The notes below the pieces were generated by a model that had not been told where the DNA came from, did not search any database, and saw only the letters and a list, made by a program, of their open reading frames with translations. 15,943 nt of DNA from DSXF01 sp964387495 (GTDB lineage: Bacteria > Chloroflexota > Anaerolineae > Anaerolineales > Villigracilaceae): positions 1-15,943 of the forward strand of contig CAYLXB010000075.1 of NCBI GenBank assembly GCA_964387495.1, in the 5' to 3' direction. The position numbers were made by a program, and so were the translations under genes. Positions 7,340 through 14,158 of the stretch are shown piece by piece; position 1 is the stretch's first letter, and each line of letters begins with the position of its first letter.

Positions 7340-7380
7340 AAAACGGGGCTGGTTTGGGCCAGCCCCGTTTTATCTTTTTT
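7340..7380. terminator. Intrinsic terminator after the CNBD gene
   Basis: AAAACGGGGCTGG (7340-7352) pairs perfectly with CCAGCCCCGTTTT (7359-7371) around a six-base loop. On the minus strand, the direction of the CNBD gene ending at 7413, the stem is followed only by the four T of its own arm and then CCACGGG. On the plus strand the T-tract is much longer (TTTTATCTTTTTT), although no plus-strand gene leads into it. It probably works in both directions. Confidence 0.8.
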
Positions 7381-7412
7381 ATGGGTAAGGTGGCATTTCG
7401 GCTGTTTGCTGG

Positions 7413-7880
7413 CTATTTGTCTTCCTGGCGGGCTGCAGCCAGTTCGATGCGGGCGTAGTTCAGGCGTTCGATGGCTGCATACAGCAGGTTACGCATCAGG
7501 TAAAAGCCCAGGGTGTGGTCCACCTCGCTCAGGGCGCGCAGGGCATTGGCATCGATCTCGATGGTCTGGGAATCTTTGGCGCATTTGCCGGTGGCTTTAT
7601 AGCGGTGCGGCTCCAGCATGGCAGAAATGCCGTAGACATCGCCGGGGGTGATCGTGCCGACCAGGGCATTGGCAATGGCGCCTTCACCACCGCCACTGTA
7701 GAGCAGGTCCACCTCACCGCTTGTCAATACGTATAACTTTAGGGCCGGCTTGTCTTCCTGGAAAATTTCGTCGCCTTTGGCATAGCATACTTCTTCGGTG
7801 ATCATGGCAATGCCGCGCAACTGGTTGTCATCCAACAGGCTGAAGATCGGATAACGGCGCAGAACTTCGGGTGAAAGCAT
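7413..7880 (-). CDS. Stand-alone cyclic-nucleotide-binding-fold (Crp-type sensor) protein
   Basis: A 155-residue cytoplasmic protein made of a single CNBD/Crp-type beta-barrel plus a C-terminal helix. Visible family features are LLDDNQLRGIA at the start, YAKGDEIFQEDKPALKLYVLTSGEVDLL (two strands and the Gly turns, split here by position 33-60), and GDVYGISAML (81-90) at the phosphate-binding-cassette position. The cassette lacks the usual R-T/S-A triplet (here HRYKAT), so binding of cAMP or cGMP is doubtful. There is no helix-turn-helix, so it is not a transcription factor on its own. It follows the CBS protein gene by 35 bases and probably shares its promoter. I infer a small sensory or regulatory pair. 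It could instead bind another ligand or none. Confidence 0.85.
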   Translation of the reverse strand: MLSPEVLRRYPIFSLLDDNQLRGIAMITEEVCYAKGDEIFQEDKPALKLYVLTSGEVDLLYSGGGEGAIANALVGTITPGDVYGISAMLEPHRYKATGKCAKDSQTIEIDANALRALSEVDHTLGFYLMRNLLYAAIERLNYARIELAAARQEDK

Positions 7881-7915
7881 GGTTTCCTCCTGGGGAAGCG
7901 AAAAATTTTGGGGAA

Positions 7916-8356
7916 TTACATGTATTTGCCGGTAATGTAATCGGACAGGTGCGAGATCGTCGAATCCTTTTCATCAATGACGGCCTTGACCACGTCGCCG
8001 ATGGAGACCAACCCGACCAGTTTTCCATTATCCAGCACAGGCAGGTGCCGGACGCTGTGCTCTGTGAACATGGCCTGGCATTCCTGGATGGTTGTTTGAG
8101 GGGTGACATAGTAGACCTTGCTGGTCATGATGTCTTTGACAGGCGTATTGACTGAGGATCTGCCCAGCAGGATAACTTTGCGGGCATAATCGCGTTCAGA
8201 GATGATACCGGCCACCTGGTCATCCAGCACGACGACCAACGCACCGATATCTTTTTCGGCCATGACCTTCAAAGCGTCCATGACAGAGGCCTTGGGGCCG
8301 ATCGTCCAGACCTCCCGGCCCTTTTGCTGCAGAATTTCTTCAACTGTTGATTTCAT
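7916..8356 (-). CDS. Tandem CBS-domain protein
   Basis: A 146-residue cytoplasmic protein consisting of two CBS motifs and little else. The first runs about 8-62 (VWTIGPKASVMDALKVM, then DIGALVVV, then GIISERDYAR). The second runs about 73-130 (MTSKVYYVTPQTTIQECQ, then VRHLPVLDNGKLVGLVSIGD). The G-x-x-S/T-x-x-D signature (GIISERD, GLVSIGD) that contacts adenosyl ligands is present twice. CBS pairs usually bind AMP, ATP, NAD-type ligands or SAM and report energy state. The ATG at 8356 has GGGAG upstream and a strong promoter at 8421-8449. It is followed by the CNBD gene; CBS plus CNBD modules occur fused in DUF294-type proteins, so the two products may act together. What they control is not shown by sequence. 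Confidence 0.93.
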   Translation of the reverse strand: MKSTVEEILQQKGREVWTIGPKASVMDALKVMAEKDIGALVVVLDDQVAGIISERDYARKVILLGRSSVNTPVKDIMTSKVYYVTPQTTIQECQAMFTEHSVRHLPVLDNGKLVGLVSIGDVVKAVIDEKDSTISHLSDYITGKYM

Positions 8357-8420
8357 GGCATTTACTCCCGGAGTCTAACAATAGGATGGAAGGAGTCGAA
8401 TGGTTATCATAATCCCTGAT

Positions 8421-8449
8421 ATTCTAGTGGAATAGCCCGCAACGGTCAA
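8421..8449 (-). promoter_or_regulatory. Sigma70-type promoter of the CBS-CNBD unit
   Basis: On the minus strand TTGACC (8449-8444) and TAGAAT (8426-8421) are separated by exactly 17 bases, five of six matches to consensus in each box. It sits between the focA terminator and the CBS gene, leaving a 5' untranslated region of roughly 58 bases. This shows that the CBS-CNBD pair has its own transcription start. Confidence 0.8.
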
Positions 8450-8460
8450 GGATGGGTTAA

Positions 8461-8494
8461 AGAAAACCTGCCGGATGTTGGGCATCCGGCAGGT
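8461..8494 (-). terminator. Strong intrinsic terminator after focA
   Basis: CCTGCCGGATG (8467-8477) pairs perfectly with CATCCGGCAGG (8483-8493) around a five-base loop. An extra A-T pair lies at the base, and TTTTCTTT follows on the minus strand. It begins 17 bases past the focA stop and marks the end of the formate operon. Confidence 0.93.
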
Positions 8495-8510
8495 GGATTT
8501 CCGCAGGTGA

Positions 8511-9401
8511 TTATTTGGCTTCGCGCCGGTAGACAAACCAGTAGACCAAACCGACCATGATGGCGCCGCCGATGATGTTGCCGATGGTAACCGGCAGCAG
8601 GTTGGCGATGAAGAAGTTGCCCCAGGTCAGATGCGGGAAGTCCGTCGCAGCCTTGCCGATCAGTTCGAAGAACTTGGTATCGCCGGAGTTCTTGATGAAC
8701 AGGCCCACCGGGATGAAGTACATGTTGGCAATGCTGTGCTCGAAGCCGGCAGCCACGAAGCAGGAGATGGGCGGGATGATGGCCAGGATCTTGTCGGTAG
8801 TGCTGCGGGCGCTGTAGCACAGCCAGACAGCCATGCAGACCAGGGCGTTGCACATGATGCCCAGGGCTACGGCTTGGATGAAGGTCAGGGCGGTCTTGCC
8901 TTCAGCAATGTTCAGGGCGGCCAGGCCAATGGCGCCGTTGCCGAAGGAATACTGTTTGCCCAGGAAGACGATGTAGGCGGTCAGGATCGAGCCGACCAAG
9001 TTGCCGACGTAGACGATACCCCAGTTGCGCAGCAGCTGGCCCAGGCTGACCTTTTTGCTGGCGAAGGCGATGGTGATCAGGGTGTTGCCGGTGAACAGTT
9101 CTGCGCCGCCGACGACAACCAGGATCAGGCCGACGGTAAAGACGAGGCCAACAAGCAGGCGGGTGACGCCGTAGGGCAGGCCGGTCGAGAAGGCGGCCGC
9201 ACCGGCTGCGTCTTTGACGGACATGCCGCCAGCTGCAACGGTGGTGGCGAAGATGGCGCCGATGCCAATGAATGCGCCGGCCAGGACGGCCAGCATGAAC
9301 ATATTGGCGGCTTTCAGGTTGGCTTTCTTGACGCCCAGATCCTCTGCTTTGGCAGCCATGGCGGGCGGCAGGAGGGCATCAAACGAAATCTGGTCACTCA
9401 T
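8511..9401 (-). CDS. focA: Formate/nitrite transporter (FNT family), FocA-type formate channel
   Basis: A 296-residue, six-helix inner-membrane channel; FNT proteins form pentamers that pass formate or related small anions. Motifs are intact: GGAELFTGN (98-106), NWGIVYVGNLVG (126-137), CNALVCMAVW (184-193) and GFEHSIANMYFIP (219-231). His222 corresponds to the gating/proton-relay histidine (His209) of E. coli FocA. Length is normal. Position in a formate dehydrogenase operon favours formate rather than nitrite as cargo. Import to feed oxidation and export of formate made from CO2 are both possible. GAGGAG lies nine bases before the ATG. The 85-base gap from fdhD holds two short palindromes (CAAAATATTTTG at 9419-9430, GCGTGCACGC at 9459-9468) but no clear promoter. 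Transcription ends at the terminator at 8461-8494. Confidence 0.95.
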   Translation of the reverse strand: MSDQISFDALLPPAMAAKAEDLGVKKANLKAANMFMLAVLAGAFIGIGAIFATTVAAGGMSVKDAAGAAAFSTGLPYGVTRLLVGLVFTVGLILVVVGGAELFTGNTLITIAFASKKVSLGQLLRNWGIVYVGNLVGSILTAYIVFLGKQYSFGNGAIGLAALNIAEGKTALTFIQAVALGIMCNALVCMAVWLCYSARSTTDKILAIIPPISCFVAAGFEHSIANMYFIPVGLFIKNSGDTKFFELIGKAATDFPHLTWGNFFIANLLPVTIGNIIGGAIMVGLVYWFVYRREAK

Positions 9402-9486
9402 GGAAAATTCTCCTCTTTCAAAATATTTTGGTTTTGTTTTTTCGTACTTCTTGCAGGAGCGTGCACGCGATTGGTTCTCTTTCGGG

Positions 9487-10293
9487 TCAGGCCTCCTTTA
9501 AAGAAGTTTTTTCAAACACAACCCCGGTTTGCAGGATGCGCTCCGGGTGTGTATACACAATGAATTGGTCTCGACGCGCGTATCCTACTAACGTAATACC
9601 CCATTTCTCCGCCAACGTTACGGAGAGGGAGCTTGCCGAGGTGCGTGAGACGACGATGGATGCGCCGATGCGGGCAGCCTTCTGGATCATCTCGGAACTG
9701 ATCCGCCCGGTGGTCACCAAGATCCGGCGCGGCAGGTGCAGGCCTTCCAGCAGGCAGCGTCCGGCAATCTTGTCCAGCGAGTTATGCCGGCCGACGTCCT
9801 CGGCGATTACGACCGCGTTTTCCCCGTCGCTCAGGACGGAGGTATGCACACCGCCGACTTCCCGGTAGAGGCACTGGGCCTCGTTCAGCATTTCGATCAA
9901 CTGGTTGATGTTTTCAGGTACGAGCACAAAGCCATTCTTGAGTTCAGGCTTCAGCTGTTCCAGGATCACGGCGGTTGCACCACCTGTGCAGCCGGTCGTG
10001 CGCCGCCATTGTTTGGGGGCTGCAACAGGGTGATTGAGCCAGATATCCACATTGTCACCCTGCGGACAGACCTGCACCAGTTCGATCTCATCTTTGCTCT
10101 TAATGATCCCCTCATTGTAAATGAAACCAACAGCCAGCGCTTCCAGGTCGGTCGGGGTACACATCAACGTTACCCATACCTGCCCGTTGACGGTCAACGA
10201 GACAGGTGTTTCGACAATCACTTCCCTCCCCAGCGTCTCCCATTGGCCTGCGCGGCAGCGCAGGAATTGAGGCGGATGGGTCTTCGATTTCAT
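9487..10293 (-). CDS. fdhD: Formate dehydrogenase accessory sulfurtransferase FdhD
   Basis: A 268-residue cytoplasmic protein of the FdhD family, which passes sulfur from a cysteine desulfurase to the molybdenum or tungsten cofactor of formate dehydrogenases, a step required for their activity. Family blocks are visible: TPTDLEALAVGFIYNEGII (46-64), GVHTS (148-152), EDVGRHNSLDKI (165-176), TTGRISSEM (194-202) and SRTSAS (216-221). The sulfur-carrying loop reads TTGCTGG with one cysteine, Cys102, where E. coli FdhD has a C-x-x-C pair; the essential first Cys appears to be kept. The ATG at 10293 lies nine bases after the ferritin-like gene's stop, with GAGG overlapping that stop region. Its presence just downstream of the selenoprotein formate dehydrogenase makes that enzyme its obvious client. 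Confidence 0.96.
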   Translation of the reverse strand: MKSKTHPPQFLRCRAGQWETLGREVIVETPVSLTVNGQVWVTLMCTPTDLEALAVGFIYNEGIIKSKDEIELVQVCPQGDNVDIWLNHPVAAPKQWRRTTGCTGGATAVILEQLKPELKNGFVLVPENINQLIEMLNEAQCLYREVGGVHTSVLSDGENAVVIAEDVGRHNSLDKIAGRCLLEGLHLPRRILVTTGRISSEMIQKAARIGASIVVSRTSASSLSVTLAEKWGITLVGYARRDQFIVYTHPERILQTGVVFEKTSLKEA

Positions 10294-10302
10294 CAGGCTC
10301 GC

Positions 10303-10797
10303 TTAGCCTCCCCAAGGCATCTTGGAATAGACCTCATAGGCCTGGTCATGCATTTTCTTGAAGAGTGCTTCGTGCGTGCGCTCCCACTTCGCCAGCATGC
10401 GCAGTACTTTCCTGGCCTCGCCTTCCGCCTGTTTGGCCGACTTTTCGTAGAAACTGGCGAAATCCATTTCGATGAGGTAGGCTGTGCGAAGAACCGGCAG
10501 GTCGGGCACCATGGCTTCCAGAACGGTCTGGTCGAGCATTTCAGAGGCAGCGCGGTTGGAGAAGAAGCCGCCGGCTTCTAGTTCTTTCTCCAGGGCGGCG
10601 CTGCTGGCCTGCTCTCCCTTGTCCAGGGCTTCGATCTGGCTTTTGATGAATTCGATATGCTTTTGCTCTTCAGCAGCCAGTTCCTTGAATGCGCTGACGG
10701 CTGCAGCATGCTTGAGCCTCCCGGCATTTTCCTCGAAGAAGCGCTTGCCTTCGTACTCACGCTGGAGCGCATATTCGTAGATTTTGCGAATATCCAT
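10303..10797 (-). CDS. Ferritin-like diiron (rubrerythrin-type) protein
   Basis: A 164-residue four-helix-bundle protein. The start is the ATG at 10797 because GGAGG lies just upstream; an in-frame upstream codon at 10866 would add 23 residues read from the terminator hairpin. Diiron ligands occur in the expected pattern: Glu16 in helix 1, Glu44-x-x-His47 in helix 2, Glu110 in helix 3 and Glu139-x-x-His142 in helix 4. It lacks the C-terminal rubredoxin domain of classical rubrerythrin, so it belongs with the short ferritin-like proteins. Rubrerythrins reduce peroxide in anaerobes. Within a formate dehydrogenase operon a likely role is guarding the oxygen-sensitive Fe-S and Sec centres, but iron storage or another redox job cannot be excluded. 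It lies between fdhA and fdhD, behind a hairpin at 10824-10864. Confidence 0.88.
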   Translation of the reverse strand: MDIRKIYEYALQREYEGKRFFEENAGRLKHAAAVSAFKELAAEEQKHIEFIKSQIEALDKGEQASSAALEKELEAGGFFSNRAASEMLDQTVLEAMVPDLPVLRTAYLIEMDFASFYEKSAKQAEGEARKVLRMLAKWERTHEALFKKMHDQAYEVYSKMPWGG

Positions 10798-10813
10798 GTT
10801 AATCCTCCAAATT

Positions 10814-10864
10814 ATCCATAAAAGTTGCCTGTTCCGAGGGTCTGCGTTCCGCGGAACAGGCAAC
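10814..10864 (-). terminator. Hairpin between fdhA and the ferritin-like gene (attenuator or terminator)
   Basis: GTTGCCTGTTCCG (10824-10836) pairs perfectly with CGGAACAGGCAAC (10852-10864) around a 15-base loop. On the minus strand it starts eight bases after the fdhA stop and is followed by TTTTATGGATAATTT. The T-run is short and the loop large, so partial termination that lowers expression of the downstream genes is more likely than a complete stop. A promoter for the ferritin-like gene in the remaining 17 bases is not credible. Confidence 0.6.
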
Positions 10865-10872
10865 ATGAAAAT

Positions 10873-12918
10873 CTAGGCGACTTCAACCTTTACAGCGCAG
10901 ACTTTGTATTCAGGGATCTTGGCGATCGGGTCAATGGCCGAGTTGGTCAGCGTGTTGGCAGCAGCTTCGGCAAAGTGGAAGGGGATGAAGATGACGCCGC
11001 GCTTGATGTCATCGGTGACGCGCACACCCAGTTCGATCTGGCCGCGGCGGCTGGAGACGCGAACGCGCTTGTGGCCGTTCAGGCCGATCTTCCTGGCATC
11101 GTCCACGTTGATTTCCACGTAGGCTTCCGGCACCTCACTGTGCAGTTTCTTCGAGCGGCGGGTCATCGAACCAGTGTGATAATGGAACATCAGGCGTCCG
11201 GTGGTCAGGGTGAAGGGATAGTCTTCATTCGGGAGTTCGTTCGGTTCCTTGAACTCGAGGGCGAAGAACTTGCCCAGCCCGCGCGAGAACTTGCCTTTGT
11301 GCAGGTAGGGCGTCCCCGGATGGTCCACTGCCGGGCAGGGCCACTGCAGGGAGCCGAGTTCCTCCAGGCGCTCGTAGGTGATGCCGCCGTAGGAGGGGGT
11401 CAACTGGTTGATTTCTTCCATGATCGCCTTGGCCGACTGGAAGTCAAAGCCCTTGGCGCCCATCTTTTGAGCCAGTTCACAAATGATGACCCAGTCTTCC
11501 TTGGAATCGCCGATCGGCTTGATGGCCTGGCGCACGCGCTGGACGCGCCGTTCGGTGTTGCTGAAGGTGCCGTCCTTTTCCGCGAAGGAAGCGCCGGGCA
11601 GGACCACGTGGGCCATCTGCGCTGTCTCGGTCAGGAAGATATCCTGGACCACCAGGAACTCGGTATGTTCCAGGCAGTGGCGGACATGGTTGAGGTCCGG
11701 GTCAGAAACCATCGGATTTTCGCCCATCACGAACAAACCGCGTACTTTGCCTTCCTGGGCGGCGTGAAGCATCTCGGTGACGGTCAGGCCGACCGTCAGA
11801 GGCCCGGCCGCGCCCCAGGCGTCCTGGAATTTCTTCTGGACTTCGGGGATGGTGACGGCCTGGTAGCCGGAGTAAACATTGGGCAGGCCGCCCATATCGC
11901 AGGCGCCTTGAACATTGTTCTGGCCGCGCAGCGGGTTGACGCCACCGCCGGGGATGCCCATGTTGCCGCACAGCATGGCCAGGTTGGAGGTGGACTTGAC
12001 ATTGTCCACGCCGGTGGTGTGCTGGGTGATGCCCATGGCATAGATGATTGCAGCGGGTTTGCCCTTTGCATACGTGCGGGCAATCTCGCGCAGGGTGTCG
12101 GCAGGGACGCCGCTGATCTCAGCGACTTTCTCCGGCGTGTATTCGGCCACCAGCGTCTTGAGGGCGTCGAAGTCTTCGGTGCGTTCGGCAATGAAGGCTT
12201 TATCTTCCAGGCCCTCGCTGATGATGACGTTCATCAGGCCGTTGAAGATGGCCACATCGCTGCCGGGGCGGAAGGTGTGGAAGATATCGGCCCAGTGACC
12301 GATCTGGTTCTTGCGCGGGTCGAGCACGATGACTTTTGCGCCGCGCTTCTTGGCTCGCAGGATCCGCGTGGCAATCAGCGGATGACCTTCTGATGTGTTC
12401 GAACCGATGATCAGGAAACAATTGGTATCCGTCTCGAATTCGGGGATCGAATTCGTCATGGCACCACTACCAAAGGATGCGGCCAGACCGGCCACAGTGG
12501 GAGCGTGTCAGAGACGGGCGCAGTGATCGACGTTATTCGTTCCGATCACCGCGCGGGCGAGCTTTTGCAGAAGGTAGTTTTCTTCGTTGGTGCATTTGGC
12601 CGAAGACAGGAAAGCGACGCTGTCGGGGCCGCTCTTGGCTTTGAATTCGCCAAGTTTATCGGCCACCAGTTTGAGCGCCTCATCCCAGCTTGCCTCTTCC
12701 AGCTTGCCGTTCTTGCGGATCAGAGGCTTCTTCAGGCGGTCGGGATGGTTGACAAAGGCATGCACGTTCCAGCCTTTGATGCACATGCCGCCCTCGCTGA
12801 TGACATGCTTCTTCGCCGGGAGCACACCCACCAGGGTGTTATCCAACACCTGGAGGTGTATGGCGCAGCCGGTGCCGCAGTAGGGGCAGGTGGTCAGAAC
12901 ATTTTCGTATTCAATCAT
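10873..12918 (-). CDS. fdhA: Selenocysteine-containing formate dehydrogenase, molybdopterin catalytic subunit
   Basis: A 681-residue enzyme that interconverts formate and CO2 at a Mo/W bis-molybdopterin centre. The N-terminus holds a [4Fe-4S] site (CPYCGTGC, Cys11/14/18, plus Cys46 in GGMCIKG; Lys48 is the likely electron-relay lysine). Codon 137 is TGA (12508-12510), at the place of Sec140 in E. coli FdhF. The residues after it, HAPTVAGLAASFGSGAMTN, align without gaps to E. coli HGPSVAGLHQSVGNGAMSN. Reading continues in the same frame to TAG at 10873, through the molybdopterin domains to the C-terminal dinucleotide-binding domain. A SECIS-like hairpin follows the TGA. A naive reading gives a 136-residue fragment and a 540-residue piece starting at GTG 12495; both halves are well conserved, so this is readthrough, not a pseudogene. 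AAGGAG precedes the ATG, 11 bases after the dicluster protein. Partners are that protein, MvhD and HdrA. SelA-D and tRNA-Sec are not in this window. Confidence 0.95.
12478..12510 (-). promoter_or_regulatory. Sec codon TGA and bacterial SECIS-like hairpin inside fdhA
   Basis: TGA occupies 12510-12508. Downstream, GTGGCC (12495-12490) pairs with GGCCGC (12484-12479) around the loop GGTCT, with a U-A pair added at the base and one U-G wobble. Counting the TGA as bases 1-3, U17, G23 and U24, the bases known to matter for SelB binding in E. coli fdhF, are all present at the same positions, and the loop keeps GGUCU. The hairpin lies in coding sequence, as expected for a bacterial SECIS. Confidence 0.85.
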
Positions 12919-12929
12919 GGCGTCTCTCC

Positions 12930-13754
12930 TTAGTGCGGCAGGCCAGTGCGCTCGTAGTCGCCTTCTTCGAGCACCAGCAACTGCGGCGGTTTCTGTTCCA
13001 TGACCGCGCCCGGCTCATAGTTGAACATCTCCCGGACGTCCTTGGCGATCATGCGGAATTGGACTGCCATCGGGATGTCGGCCGGGCAGGTCTCCTCGCA
13101 CTCACGGCAGGCCACACACTTGGCAGTCATGTGCATGGCGCGTACCAGATGGTACATGGAGGGAGCCGGCATCGGCAGGCGGCCGGTCTGGACCCAGGTC
13201 TCGTCTTCCAGGGCGCAGATGTTGCAGAAGCACTGCGGGCAGATGGTGCGGCAGCCGTAGCACTTGATGCAGTGTTCGAATTCCTGCTTCCAGAAAGCGT
13301 GTTTCTCTTCCCGGCTCATGGCAGCGATCTTGTCGGTCAACGGGTCGGGGGCGCCATCGATGGGCTCGCCGATCAGGGTCTTGGCGTGCACCGTGAAGGG
13401 CTTGGCGCAGCGGCAGAACTCAGCTTCGTCTTGTTCACACTGCAGGCCGATCAGGGTCACGTTGTCCAGTTTGAGCTGGGCGTGTTTGAACATCTCAACG
13501 ATGCCGCGCTCTTCACAGCCCCGGCAGACAATAGCCAGTTTCGCATCCGGATGGGCGCGCAGTATGATTTTCAGAGTGTCGGGCACAGGCTCTTTGGGCC
13601 AGATTGCCAGTTTCGCCAGTTCCTCGGGGTGCTCCTTGGTGAACAGATAGGGGGATACGATCCCGCCCGGCCCGACCCGCAGGGCCAGCACGCCGTCGAC
13701 ATCCGGCAAAATCTTTTCGATCGTTTCGCGCAGGGAGGTCAGTCGGTCGCTCAT
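12930..13754 (-). CDS. Dicluster [4Fe-4S] electron-transfer protein, FrhB/FdhB-related
   Basis: A 274-residue iron-sulfur protein, probably the link between formate dehydrogenase and MvhD/HdrA. The N-terminal half (about 18-120) has IVCRGCEERGIVEMF (75-89), then NVTLIGLQCEQ and FCRCAKPF. The conserved Cys and L-I-G-L-x-C pattern resembles part of the F420-hydrogenase/formate dehydrogenase beta family. The C-terminal half has two [4Fe-4S] motifs: CIKCYGCRTIC (Cys162/165/168/172), with extra Cys175, 177 and 180, and CVACRECEETCP (Cys213/216/219/223). In FrhB the ferredoxin part is N-terminal, so the order here looks reversed. No Rossmann-type flavin motif is obvious. No signal peptide or membrane helix is seen, so it is cytoplasmic. 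Its ATG overlaps the mvhD stop as ATGA, and fdhA starts 11 bases after its end, a layout typical of subunits of one complex. The exact family name is uncertain. Confidence 0.88.
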   Translation of the reverse strand: MSDRLTSLRETIEKILPDVDGVLALRVGPGGIVSPYLFTKEHPEELAKLAIWPKEPVPDTLKIILRAHPDAKLAIVCRGCEERGIVEMFKHAQLKLDNVTLIGLQCEQDEAEFCRCAKPFTVHAKTLIGEPIDGAPDPLTDKIAAMSREEKHAFWKQEFEHCIKCYGCRTICPQCFCNICALEDETWVQTGRLPMPAPSMYHLVRAMHMTAKCVACRECEETCPADIPMAVQFRMIAKDVREMFNYEPGAVMEQKPPQLLVLEEGDYERTGLPH

Positions 13755-14158
13755 TTCATTGTCTCCACAAAGGGCGGCAGGGTGCTGATCTTTTCGGTGA
13801 AGTCTTTGATGACATTGGAGAATTTTTCACCTTCTGCGGCCGAGACCCAGTTGATGTATAACCGGTCCGAGTCAATGCCGGTGTATTCCAGCAGGTTCTT
13901 CAGCACAGGCATGCGCTTGGCGGTGCGGTGGTTACCGGTGGCGTAGTGGCAGTCGCCGATGTGACAGCCGAGCACCATGACGCCATCTGCCCCTTCGCGG
14001 AAAGTGCGCAAGACCAGTTCGGGGGAGATGCGCCCACTGCAGGGCACGCGGATGATCTTGACATTCGGCGGGTATTTCATGCGGGCCATACCGGCCGTGT
14101 CGGCGCCGCGGTAGGAGCACCAGTTACACAGGAAGCCGATGATTTTTGGTTCGTACAT
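13751..14158 (-). CDS. mvhD: MvhD/FlpD-family iron-sulfur subunit
   Basis: A 135-residue cytoplasmic protein of the MvhD/FlpD family, the small [2Fe-2S] subunit that carries electrons from a hydrogenase or formate dehydrogenase into HdrA. Conserved features are FLCNWCSYRGADTAG (9-23), RVPCSGRISPELVL (37-50), and GCHIGDCHYATGN (64-76), giving the five cysteines expected of the family; the ending INWVSAAEGEKF is also typical. Length is normal for the stand-alone form. Its ATG overlaps the hdrA stop as TAATG and its stop overlaps the next start as ATGA, indicating coupled translation. GGAGG lies eight bases before the ATG, inside the end of hdrA. In methanogens this subunit joins either Mvh hydrogenase or FdhAB to HdrABC; here only the formate dehydrogenase option is present locally. 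Confidence 0.95.
   Translation of the reverse strand: MYEPKIIGFLCNWCSYRGADTAGMARMKYPPNVKIIRVPCSGRISPELVLRTFREGADGVMVLGCHIGDCHYATGNHRTAKRMPVLKNLLEYTGIDSDRLYINWVSAAEGEKFSNVIKDFTEKISTLPPFVETMK

Noticed and set aside
9419..9468. Palindromes CAAAATATTTTG and GCGTGCACGC upstream of focA as FNR/CRP-type operators
   Set aside because: Neither matches an FNR or CRP consensus, and palindromes of this length are expected a few times by chance in 16 kb; mentioned only within the focA entry.
10825..12393. Long plus-strand open frame (522 codons) opposite fdhA
   Set aside because: Antisense shadow of a clearly conserved formate dehydrogenase; no ribosome site or domain.
12495..12918. fdhA as a pseudogene or frameshift, or a separate gene starting at GTG 12495
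   Set aside because: Both halves are in the same frame, the only interruption is one TGA exactly at the known Sec position, and a SECIS-like hairpin follows; GTG 12495 is the internal Val of TVAGL.
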